This document shows, piece by piece, positions 1 through 5,874 of a stretch of DNA of 8,210 nucleotides. This DNA is from Campylobacterales bacterium. Its GTDB lineage: Bacteria; Campylobacterota; Campylobacteria; Campylobacterales; JALSKU01. Made by a program: the position numbers and the translations under genes. Position 1 is the first letter of the stretch. Each line of letters starts with the position of its first letter. A model generated the notes under the pieces. The model made no database searches, was not told where the DNA came from, and saw nothing but the letters and a program-made list of their open reading frames with translations. Where the stretch lies: positions 1 to 8,210 of the forward strand of contig JALVWW010000265.1 of assembly GCA_027023175.1 (NCBI GenBank). Reading direction: 5' to 3'.

Positions 1-563
1 TAGCCGCCAGATACTCATACCTCAAAGATAAAAGAGAAAAAGTCGGTATCATTACCCTGGATACCTACAGAATAGGTGCAGTAGAACAACTTTTTCAATT
101 TGCCAAAATGATGAGACTTCCTATAGAGGATGTGATAGATATAAGTGATTTTGCAAGAGCTCTTCGTTCACTCTCTTTTTGTGATACCATTCTTATAGAT
201 ACTATTGGGAGCTCTCAGTATGACAAAGAAAAATTGGCAAAAATGGAAGAGTTTTTACAAAATTCGGAAGTTGATATTGATGTCAACCTCGTACTCTCTT
301 CAAGTACCAAACTGGAAGATTTGCGTGAAATTTACAAAAACTTTGAATATTTAAATATAGACACGATTATTTTTACAAAATTTGATGAAACAAAAAGTTT
401 CGGCAATATTTTTTCACTGGTAAAAGAGGTTTCAAAACCATTAAGTTACTTTTCTGTCGGTCAAGAAGTTCCTGATGATATAATGTGTGCAAGTAGTGAA
501 TTTTTGGTAGATTGTATCTTGGATGGTTTTAAAAAGGAAAAAGATGCAAAATCAGGCAAATAA
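1..563 (+). CDS. flhF: Flagellar biosynthesis GTPase FlhF (3' part)
   Basis: FlhF is an SRP-type GTPase that places the flagellum at the pole and recruits early flagellar components; in Campylobacterota it also affects flagellar gene expression. The gene enters from the left edge in frame 3 (first full codon at 3), leaving 186 residues. The reading begins AARYSYL, which in the family follows directly after the P-loop, so G1 lies just outside the window. Visible GTPase motifs are DTYRIGA (60-80), the G3 DTIG followed by SSQYD (198 onward), the G4 TKFDE (375-389) and the G5-region GQEVPDD near the end. The N-terminal B domain and the upstream promoter are missing. The stop TAA at 561-563 lies inside flhG, a 20-nt overlap. 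Identity is well supported by motifs and by gene order. Confidence 0.95.
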   Translation, partial: AARYSYLKDKREKVGIITLDTYRIGAVEQLFQFAKMMRLPIEDVIDISDFARALRSLSFCDTILIDTIGSSQYDKEKLAKMEEFLQNSEVDIDVNLVLSSSTKLEDLREIYKNFEYLNIDTIIFTKFDETKSFGNIFSLVKEVSKPLSYFSVGQEVPDDIMCASSEFLVDCILDGFKKEKDAKSGK

Positions 564-1413
564 ATTAAAAAATATCGTAGCATCTTCTAACAGTTCAAAT
601 CCAAAAACCAAATTTATAGCCATAACAAGCGGCAAAGGAGGGGTCGGCAAAAGCACTATAAGTGTAAACATGGCAGTCTTACTTGCAGAATACGGATACA
701 AAACAGCCCTTTTTGATGCTGATATCGGCTTAGCCAACTTGGATGTACTTTTAAATGTAAGATGCTCAAAAAATATACTAAATGTGCTAAAAGGAGAGTG
801 TTCACTTGATGAAATAATTGCTCCTATCCAAAAAAATCTTATCCTCATCCCCGGTGACAGTGGAGATGAGATACTAAAATACAGTGACCAATTTATTTAT
901 GAAAGATTTATGGAAGAGACCGCATCGCTAAATGACCTAGACTATATCATAGTCGATACAGGTGCAGGCATAGGAGAAAATACCAGACTCTTTTTAAATG
1001 CCGCAGATGAAGTTGTAGTTGTAACTATCCCTGATCCGGCTGCCATAACTGACGCATATGCAACCATCAAGATAACAAGTACATTCAAAGATGAAGTGTT
1101 TATGATACTAAATATGGTCAAAAATGCAAATGAAGCTAAAATAATCTTTGACAAAATAAACAAGGTTGCTCAGAACAATATACCAAACAATTTTAAACTC
1201 TCATTGCTTGGAAATATACCAAATGATAAAAATATAGCCAAAAGCATCAGAAGCAGAACTATTTATGTCCAGGAGTATCCAAGCTCTCTCTCTACAGTAG
1301 ATTTTAAAGAGATTATTAAAAAACTGATATACAAATTGGAACATAAAGTGCTTGACAATACAAAAGAGAGCAGTTTTAGCGGTTTTTTCAAGAGGTTGAT
1401 GGAGCAGTTTTGA
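544..1413 (+). CDS. flhG: Flagellum site/number-determining ATPase FlhG (YlxH, MinD family)
   Basis: FlhG is a MinD-like ATPase that stimulates the FlhF GTPase and limits flagellar number. I chose ATG 544 (289 aa): AAGGA at 534-538 is well spaced, whereas the upstream in-frame ATG at 523 has no clear SD. This start also puts QNQANKL at the N-terminus, close to the DQAxxL FlhF-activating motif known from FlhG, with Asn in place of Asp. The deviant Walker A GKGGVGKST is at residues 30-38. It is followed by FDADIGLANLD (Walker A' type) and Walker B-like YIIVDTGAGI. The last residues, SGFFKRLMEQF, look like the MinD/FlhG amphipathic membrane-targeting helix. The start lies inside flhF and the next gene begins 13 nt after the stop, consistent with one operon. 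Confidence 0.95.
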   Translation: MQNQANKLKNIVASSNSSNPKTKFIAITSGKGGVGKSTISVNMAVLLAEYGYKTALFDADIGLANLDVLLNVRCSKNILNVLKGECSLDEIIAPIQKNLILIPGDSGDEILKYSDQFIYERFMEETASLNDLDYIIVDTGAGIGENTRLFLNAADEVVVVTIPDPAAITDAYATIKITSTFKDEVFMILNMVKNANEAKIIFDKINKVAQNNIPNNFKLSLLGNIPNDKNIAKSIRSRTIYVQEYPSSLSTVDFKEIIKKLIYKLEHKVLDNTKESSFSGFFKRLMEQF

Positions 1414-1426
1414 TAAAGGGTAATAT

Positions 1427-1780
1427 TTGAGAATAGAAAATTTTATATATTTTTTTACAATTTGCGGCTTTTTTATAGGGCTTGTATTTTCTATCATCAA
1501 TTTTAACGACCCGATGTATATACTGTTTTATACATTTTTAATAACACTATTTTTTTATCTGTTGATACATTTGAGTATTGCAAGTTTTTTAGACATCAAA
1601 AGTCTTTCCAAAAATATATTTGACAAAAGCAAATATGAGGAGGTTAGCGATTATTTCATATATGAGTTGGAAAATAGAGAAAAAAAGATAAACTCTCTGG
1701 TCAATGTTACAGAAAATATCAGCAGGGAAAAAAAGTCAAGAGCAAACAGTGATGAATTACACGGCAAAATCGCAGCTTAA
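1427..1780 (+). CDS. Small two-helix membrane protein between flhG and fliA, function unknown
   Basis: This 117-aa protein has two hydrophobic stretches, about residues 5-25 and 30-52. A charged, mostly hydrophilic tail of about 65 residues follows and is probably cytoplasmic. I chose the TTG start at 1427 because AAAGGG at 1415-1420 sits 6 nt upstream and no ATG or GTG in this frame precedes the first hydrophobic segment. A small membrane protein of unknown function in the same place is known from Helicobacter and Campylobacter. Its conserved position argues that it is real and linked to flagellar regulation or FlhF/FlhG membrane work, but that is inference. Its 3' end overlaps fliA by 29 nt if fliA starts at 1752. 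I recognise no domain or motif. Confidence 0.8.
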   Translation: MRIENFIYFFTICGFFIGLVFSIINFNDPMYILFYTFLITLFFYLLIHLSIASFLDIKSLSKNIFDKSKYEEVSDYFIYELENREKKINSLVNVTENISREKKSRANSDELHGKIAA

Positions 1781-2465
1781 TGCTTATGAAAGGCAGATAA
1801 GAGAAGAAAGAGACAAGCTGACTCTTCAGTTTTTGCCTGCAGTCAGGGCTATGGCATACAGACTTAAAGAGAGATTGCCAAGCAGTGTGGATGTAAATGA
1901 CCTCATCTCCATAGGCACAGAAGAGACTATAAAACTCTCAAGAAGGTATGATGAGAGCAAAAATGACTTTTTCTGGGGATATGCAAAACAAAGAGTATAC
2001 GGCTCAATGCTTGACTATCTAAGGAGCCTCGATACGGTCAGTAGAAATAACAGAAGGCTCATAAAAGCCATAGACACCGAGTGTGAAAAGTATATGGATG
2101 AATTTGACGAAGAGCCGGATGACAAATATCTTGCGGAAGTTTTGGGAGAGAGTGAAAAAAAGATAAGAGAAGTAAGAAATATATCTGACACTTCTTCGGT
2201 TTTACCGATTACCGAACAAATGGTAATATTTGACAAATGTGATACCGAAGAGCAGGTTGAAAAAGATGAGCTTGTTGAATCTATAAAAAAAGTTTTAAGC
2301 GGCTTTAAAGAGAGAGAGCAGCTTATTATTCAACTTTATTATTTTGAGGAGTTGAGTTTGAAAGAGATAAGTGAAGTACTAGGCATTAGTGAGTCAAGAA
2401 TTTCACAAATTCACAAAAAACTCATAAGAAAAATAAGAAATGAATTAGGAAGTGATTATGGCTGA
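1752..2465 (+). CDS. fliA: Flagellar RNA polymerase sigma factor FliA (sigma-28)
   Basis: FliA directs RNA polymerase to late flagellar promoters and is normally restrained by the anti-sigma factor FlgM. Sigma region 2 spans about residues 25-100 and includes RLPSSVDVNDLISIGTEE and the WGYAKQRVYGSMLDYLR segment. Region 4 is at about 174-233 and ends in a clear helix-turn-helix, LKEISEVLGISESRISQIHK. ATG 1752 gives 237 aa, a usual length for FliA in this group, with only a weak SD (AAGAG near 1738). An in-frame ATG at 1704 would add 16 residues and deepen the overlap with the upstream gene, and it also lacks a good SD, so the start is less certain than the identity. The stop at 2463-2465 overlaps the fliM start. 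Confidence 0.95.
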   Translation: MNYTAKSQLNAYERQIREERDKLTLQFLPAVRAMAYRLKERLPSSVDVNDLISIGTEETIKLSRRYDESKNDFFWGYAKQRVYGSMLDYLRSLDTVSRNNRRLIKAIDTECEKYMDEFDEEPDDKYLAEVLGESEKKIREVRNISDTSSVLPITEQMVIFDKCDTEEQVEKDELVESIKKVLSGFKEREQLIIQLYYFEELSLKEISEVLGISESRISQIHKKLIRKIRNELGSDYG

Positions 2466-3507
2466 TATATTAAGTCAAGAAGAGATAGATGCACTGCTTG
2501 AAGTTGTTGATGAGGAAGATACTGCCGATATTTCAGCTGATGAAATCATAGACCAAAGACAAATCATACTCTATGACTTTAAAAGACCAAACAGAGTAAG
2601 CAAAGAGCAGCTTCGTGCGGTAAAAGGCATACATGACAAAATGGCAAGAAATCTCTCCTCTCAAATATCTGCCATTATGCGTTCAATTGTAGAAATACAG
2701 CTTCACTCAGTTGACCAAATGACTTATGGTGAATTTCTTATGAGTCTGCCAAGCCCGACCAGTTTTAATGTGTTTTCAATGAAACCACTTGACGGTAGTG
2801 GAGTTATCGAGATAAACCCATCCATTGCTTTTCCTATGATAGACAGACTTCTTGGTGGAAAGGGAGAAGGGTTTGATACCAGCAGAGAACTAACCGATAT
2901 AGAACTAAATCTTCTTGATGCAATACTTAGAATCATTACACAAAAACTAAGAGCTGCATGGGAGCCTATAACCGATATGTATCCAAATATTGAAACCAAA
3001 GAGTCAAGCCCCAATGTAGTTCAAATAGTTTCACAAAATGAAATAGTTATCATGGTTGTTATGGAGCTCATTGTAGGAAATTCCAGTGGCATGATAAATA
3101 TATGCTATCCTGTTATTTACCTAGAATCTATCCTGCCAAAACTCGCCAACAGGGATATCATGCTTGGAAGTTCAAATACCAAAAAAAGTAGAAACAAAGA
3201 GTTGAATGTTCTTATAAAAAGAGCTGACATAAATGTAGAAGCAATCTTAGGAAGAACTACACTAAGCGTAAAAGAACTACTTGATTTGAAAAAAGATGAT
3301 ATAATAAGACTAGACCGTAGTGCAGACGATACAGCAATAGTAAGTGTCGATAAAAAAGATATGTTTATAGGCGATATCGGGATTCATAGATTTAGAAAAT
3401 CTATCAAAGTTTCTAATTTTATAAAAAGTGACAAAGATGAGATAAAAGAGTATCTTGAAATCGTCGAACAAAACAGACGCGAAAAAGTATCGACCGCAAG
3501 TGCATAA
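2458..3507 (+). CDS. fliM: Flagellar motor switch protein FliM
   Basis: FliM is a C-ring protein that binds phosphorylated CheY and transmits the signal to FliG to change rotation. The N-terminal CheY-binding peptide ILSQEEIDALL is intact (residues 4-14). The middle CheC-like domain carries the FliG-contacting GGxG motif as GGKG at residues 133-136. The SpoA/FliN-like C-terminal domain covers about 250-322. Length is 349 aa, normal for the family. ATG 2458 is preferred because AGGA at 2447-2450 sits 7 nt upstream; a GTG two codons earlier (2452) is possible. The start overlaps fliA by 8 nt, pointing to translational coupling. The coding sequence shows no sign of disruption. Confidence 0.96.
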   Translation: MADILSQEEIDALLEVVDEEDTADISADEIIDQRQIILYDFKRPNRVSKEQLRAVKGIHDKMARNLSSQISAIMRSIVEIQLHSVDQMTYGEFLMSLPSPTSFNVFSMKPLDGSGVIEINPSIAFPMIDRLLGGKGEGFDTSRELTDIELNLLDAILRIITQKLRAAWEPITDMYPNIETKESSPNVVQIVSQNEIVIMVVMELIVGNSSGMINICYPVIYLESILPKLANRDIMLGSSNTKKSRNKELNVLIKRADINVEAILGRTTLSVKELLDLKKDDIIRLDRSADDTAIVSVDKKDMFIGDIGIHRFRKSIKVSNFIKSDKDEIKEYLEIVEQNRREKVSTASA

Positions 3508-3526
3508 AGGGGGAGTATAAAGGAGC

Positions 3527-3566
3527 AATGAAAAATGAAAAATAGAAAATTAAAAATGAAAAATTC
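3527..3566 (+). repeat. A-rich short quasi-repeat in the fliM-fliY spacer
   Basis: The 9-mer ATGAAAAAT occurs three times, at 3528, 3535 and 3556, the first two overlapping. They are embedded in almost pure A/T with related AAAATTAAAA sequence. It follows an SD-like AAAGGAG at 3519-3525. Similar low-complexity strings occur between genes in many bacteria and their role is not known. Confidence 0.5.
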
Positions 3567-3633
3567 AGAAAAAAAAGACAAATGCTTAGAAATTTTACTC
3601 ACTAGTTACTCAATCCAAAGGATTTTTGAATGA
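3535..3633 (+). CDS. Possible 32-aa small ORF between fliM and fliY
   Basis: An ORF from ATG 3535 to TGA 3631-3633 would encode 32 residues, a Lys/Asn-rich first half followed by LEILLTSYSIQRIFE. Two points favour translation. AAAGGAG at 3519-3525 lies 9 nt upstream, and the stop overlaps the fliY ATG at 3630 in an ATGA arrangement, as in coupled genes. Against it, the first part is simple-sequence repeat, no homologue is recognised, and fliY has its own good SD at 3617-3622. It could be a coupling leader peptide or an accident of A-rich sequence. Confidence 0.2.
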   Translation: MKNRKLKMKNSEKKDKCLEILLTSYSIQRIFE

Positions 3634-4493
3634 ATCAATTTATAGAAATTCTTGAAAAAGATATCGTTTCAACCATAGAGGGCTTAACCGGCATAACTCC
3701 AAAACTTACTTTGAATAATGAAGAAGAAATTACACAAAACATTGCCATAATGCCTCCTCTTGCATGTATGCACATAAGCTCTCTTGGAGATATCGAAGGA
3801 AAGATTGCATTGTGTATGCCTCCAACACTTGCAACAGCACTTGGAGATATGATGCTTGGAGGAGAAGGTGAAAGCAAAGAGGAGATGAATGATGAAGACC
3901 TTGATGCCGCAAAAGAGATAGTATCAAATATCTTTGGAGGTTTTTCCACATCACTTTCAGCACAAAAAGAGTTGCCAAAACTTACTTTCAACATTGATGA
4001 TGTAGAATTTATCAGTGAAAATGATGAAATTTCTTTAGATAAATACTTTAAAATTTTTACTTACAATATGGAAGTTTCAAATATTTCTTCACAGTTATAC
4101 ATTGCAATAGATAAAAATATAGCTTCAAATTTTGTAGTTCAAAAAGAGGAGGAGCAACCACTTTCTCAAACACCTACAAAGAAAAAATCAAATAACGGCT
4201 GTTCAAACGAAGAGGAGCTTTCACCTTCGGAGATAAAAAATATATCTCTCATTATGGATGTCAAACTTCCGGTAAGAGTAAGAATAGGCTCCAGGAAAAT
4301 GCTTTTAAAAGATGTGCTCAGCATGGATATAGGCTCGGTAATTGAGCTTAACCAACTTGCAAACGACCCTCTTGATATACTCGTAGGTGATAAAATAATA
4401 GCCCAAGGTGAAGTAGTTATAGTAGATGGAAATTTCGGCATACAAATTTCAGAAATTGGCACAAAAAGAGAGAGACTTGAAAAATTAAGGTAA
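3630..4493 (+). CDS. fliY: Flagellar motor switch protein FliY (CheC-like plus FliN-like domains)
   Basis: FliY is a C-ring component that joins a CheC-like N-terminal domain to a FliN-type SpoA domain. Here the CheC-like part covers about residues 1-165. A charged Gln/Lys/Asn-rich linker follows, and the SpoA domain lies at about 201-280 (from EIKNISLIMDVKLPVRVRIG to the end). Length is 287 aa. In the CheC helix the sequence is DAAKEIVSN (residues 92-100). Spacing between Glu and Asn is one residue longer than the ExxN phosphatase signature, so phosphatase activity through this site is doubtful. AAAGGA at 3617-3622 is 7 nt before ATG 3630. Unlike the tight junctions upstream, 122 nt separate it from fliM. 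Confidence 0.92.
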   Translation: MNQFIEILEKDIVSTIEGLTGITPKLTLNNEEEITQNIAIMPPLACMHISSLGDIEGKIALCMPPTLATALGDMMLGGEGESKEEMNDEDLDAAKEIVSNIFGGFSTSLSAQKELPKLTFNIDDVEFISENDEISLDKYFKIFTYNMEVSNISSQLYIAIDKNIASNFVVQKEEEQPLSQTPTKKKSNNGCSNEEELSPSEIKNISLIMDVKLPVRVRIGSRKMLLKDVLSMDIGSVIELNQLANDPLDILVGDKIIAQGEVVIVDGNFGIQISEIGTKRERLEKLR

Positions 4494-4520
4494 AAAGGAG
4501 TAAAGGGGTAAAGGGGTAAA
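4489..4520 (+). repeat. Tandem 8-bp SD-like repeat before mnmA
   Basis: Between fliY and mnmA the sequence reads as consecutive 8-bp units: GGTAAAAA (4489), GGAGTAAA (4497), GGGGTAAA (4505) and GGGGTAAA (4513). The first is imperfect and overlaps the fliY stop. Each junction makes an AAGGAG or AAGGGG motif. The last one, AAGGGG at 4511-4516, is 7 nt before the mnmA ATG and should be its ribosome binding site. Confidence 0.75.
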
Positions 4521-4523
4521 AAA

Positions 4524-5543
4524 ATGAGAATTATGCTTGCAATGAGCGGAGGGGTTGACTCTAGCGTTGTTGCTTATATGCTTAAAAATCAGGGACATGA
4601 AGTAGAGGGAGTTTATATGAAACTCCACGACAAACCAAACTATCACGAAGACAATATCAAAAAAGTAAAAAAGATTGCTGATTTTCTTGGTATCAAATAT
4701 CATGTATTGGACCTTGGTACAAAATTTGATGAATATGTTTACAAGCCATTTATTGACTCATACATAAGGGGTGAAACACCAAATCCATGTGTCATATGCA
4801 ATCGCACCATAAAATTTGGAGAATTAATTGAATTTACCAAAAAAAGAGGATTTGACAAACTTGCTACCGGACATTATGTAAATATAAAAGAGGGCTTTAT
4901 AGCCGAAGCAAAAGATAAAAGCAAAGACCAAAGCTATTTTCTCTCCAACATCAAGAAAGAAAACATCCCTTATCTTTTATTTCCGCTAAATGATACACTA
5001 AAAAAAGATTTGAAAGATACTGCATCAAAGATAGAGATACTAAACTCTTTTTCTACACAAAAAGAGAGTAGCGAGATATGCTTTGTAGATAATACTTATA
5101 TAGATATACTCAAAAATTATACTCAGGTCGATATACCGGGAAATGTTATAGATAAAGAGGGAAACATTATAGGCAGGCATAAAGGATATATGTACTACAC
5201 CATAGGCAAAAGAAGAGGATTTGAAGTCTTTGGAGCACATAAACCTCACTATGTTACCAAGATAAATCCAGACACAAATGAGATAACAGTAGGTGATAAA
5301 GAAGAGCTTACAATAAAAAGTTTTTATATAAAAGATATCAATTTATTTATAGATGAAAATGAGTTTAGTGCCGGAGTAAAGATAAGATACAGAAGCCCAA
5401 AAACTCCTTGTAAAGTCACAATAAATAAAGAGAGCAAAACTGCCCATATTACTCTTAAAGAGCCTGTTTACGGGCTTGCAAGCGGACAAATGGCAGTATT
5501 TTACGATGATGACAAAATAATTGCAGGTGGTTGGATAGTATGA
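4524..5543 (+). CDS. mnmA: tRNA-specific 2-thiouridylase MnmA
   Basis: MnmA adenylates and thiolates uridine 34 of Lys, Glu and Gln tRNAs, using sulfur delivered as persulfide; it acts in the cytoplasm. The N-terminal PP-loop is SGGVDSS (residues 8-14). NPCVICNRTIKF carries C89 and C92; C92 aligns with the first catalytic cysteine of the family. KESSEICFV carries C186, which aligns with the second. ATGHY and the segment YYTIGKRRGF are also typical. Length is 339 aa, near the short end expected for this group. ATG 4524 starts directly at the conserved RIMLAMSGG stretch and has AAGGGG 7 nt upstream. The gene follows fliY by 30 nt, so it may be co-transcribed with the flagellar genes although its role is unrelated. 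The stop overlaps the next start as ATGA. Confidence 0.96.
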   Translation: MRIMLAMSGGVDSSVVAYMLKNQGHEVEGVYMKLHDKPNYHEDNIKKVKKIADFLGIKYHVLDLGTKFDEYVYKPFIDSYIRGETPNPCVICNRTIKFGELIEFTKKRGFDKLATGHYVNIKEGFIAEAKDKSKDQSYFLSNIKKENIPYLLFPLNDTLKKDLKDTASKIEILNSFSTQKESSEICFVDNTYIDILKNYTQVDIPGNVIDKEGNIIGRHKGYMYYTIGKRRGFEVFGAHKPHYVTKINPDTNEITVGDKEELTIKSFYIKDINLFIDENEFSAGVKIRYRSPKTPCKVTINKESKTAHITLKEPVYGLASGQMAVFYDDDKIIAGGWIV

Positions 5544-5752
5544 GCAAAGGCGGCTGGTCATGTCCTCACAGCATTGAAGGAGCATGTGATATCATCAAAA
5601 AAGAGTGCAACCCCGGAGATAAAGGGTGTGTACTTTACGGCAAGGCTCTTTTTAGCATGGAAAATTCCCCGTCCAATGAAGCATTTGAAAAAAGGATGGA
5701 GAGAAAGCTTCAAAGAATTATGAAACACTCATATTATAAAAAATACAAATGA
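5540..5752 (+). CDS. Small four-cysteine protein coupled to mnmA, function unknown
   Basis: ATG 5540 overlaps the mnmA stop by 4 nt (ATGA), and the ORF gives 70 aa. An upstream in-frame TTG (5531) exists, but the coupling arrangement favours 5540. Four cysteines fall in the first 30 residues: C8, C16, C23 and C30, with spacings of 7, 6 and 6. The surrounding motifs are WSCPH and CNPGDKGCVLYGK. The second half is basic and helical, ending in RIMKHSYYKKYK. No signal peptide or membrane segment is visible. Regular cysteine spacing suggests a bound metal (zinc or Fe-S) or sulfur chemistry; that is inference. Similar short CPH...GCVL proteins seem familiar from related organisms, but I know no function. 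Confidence 0.75.
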   Translation: MSKGGWSCPHSIEGACDIIKKECNPGDKGCVLYGKALFSMENSPSNEAFEKRMERKLQRIMKHSYYKKYK

Positions 5753-5770
5753 CAATAAAAATTATGAGTA

Positions 5771-5832
5771 TTTCTCTTGCTGAGGGCAAAGCTTTAGTGA
5801 GAGGAAATTTTAAGGAGCTTTGCTTCTTGAAA
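5771..5832 (+). other. Two adjacent RNA hairpins downstream of the mnmA operon
   Basis: Read as + strand RNA, 5771-5785 pairs with 5792-5806 in an uninterrupted 15-bp stem (10 Watson-Crick, 5 G-U) around the loop GCAAAG. After one unpaired A, 5808-5818 pairs with 5822-5832 in an 11-bp stem (9 Watson-Crick, 2 G-U) around UUU. The G-U pairs work only on this strand. GCAAAGCU (5786-5793) is also complementary to AGCUUUGC (5816-5823), so the loops could kiss or the arms re-pair. No U-tract follows, so an intrinsic terminator is not clear. A 3'-end stabilising element, a small RNA or a mobile-repeat remnant are alternatives. Confidence 0.4.
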
Positions 5833-5846
5833 AGGAGATATTAGGT

Positions 5847-5874
5847 AAAGAAAAAGAGGCAAAAACTACCTCTT
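5847..5874 (-). terminator. Possible weak intrinsic terminator of the DUF255 gene
   Basis: On the - strand AAGAGG (5874-5869) and CCTCTT (5859-5854) form a 6-bp stem with a 9-nt loop, followed by TTTCTTTA. The stem includes the last two sense codons and the stop TAG lies in the loop. It is short, so efficiency is uncertain, but it is in the right place at a convergent gene end. Confidence 0.4.

Noticed and set aside
523..543. Earlier in-frame ATG for flhG
   Set aside because: It has no SD, and the conserved N-terminal FlhG motif begins at the 544 start, which has AAGGA at good spacing.
552..848. Minus-strand ORF opposite flhG (and similar ones opposite fliA, fliM, fliY and mnmA)
   Set aside because: Low-complexity Ser/Ile/Phe-rich translations typical of the complement of A-rich genes, without conserved motifs.
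1704..1751. Earlier in-frame ATG for fliA
   Set aside because: It would add residues not typical of FliA and a 77-nt overlap with the upstream gene; 1752 gives the usual length. Not fully excluded, as both SDs are weak.
4458..4470. TGGCAC-like string considered as a sigma-54 -24 element
   Set aside because: No matching -12 GC element at the required spacing, and it lies inside the conserved end of fliY.
5764..5844. A 26-codon + strand ORF (ATG 5764 to TAG 5844) covering the tandem hairpins
   Set aside because: There is no SD before the ATG and no recognised product; the paired RNA structure explains the sequence better.
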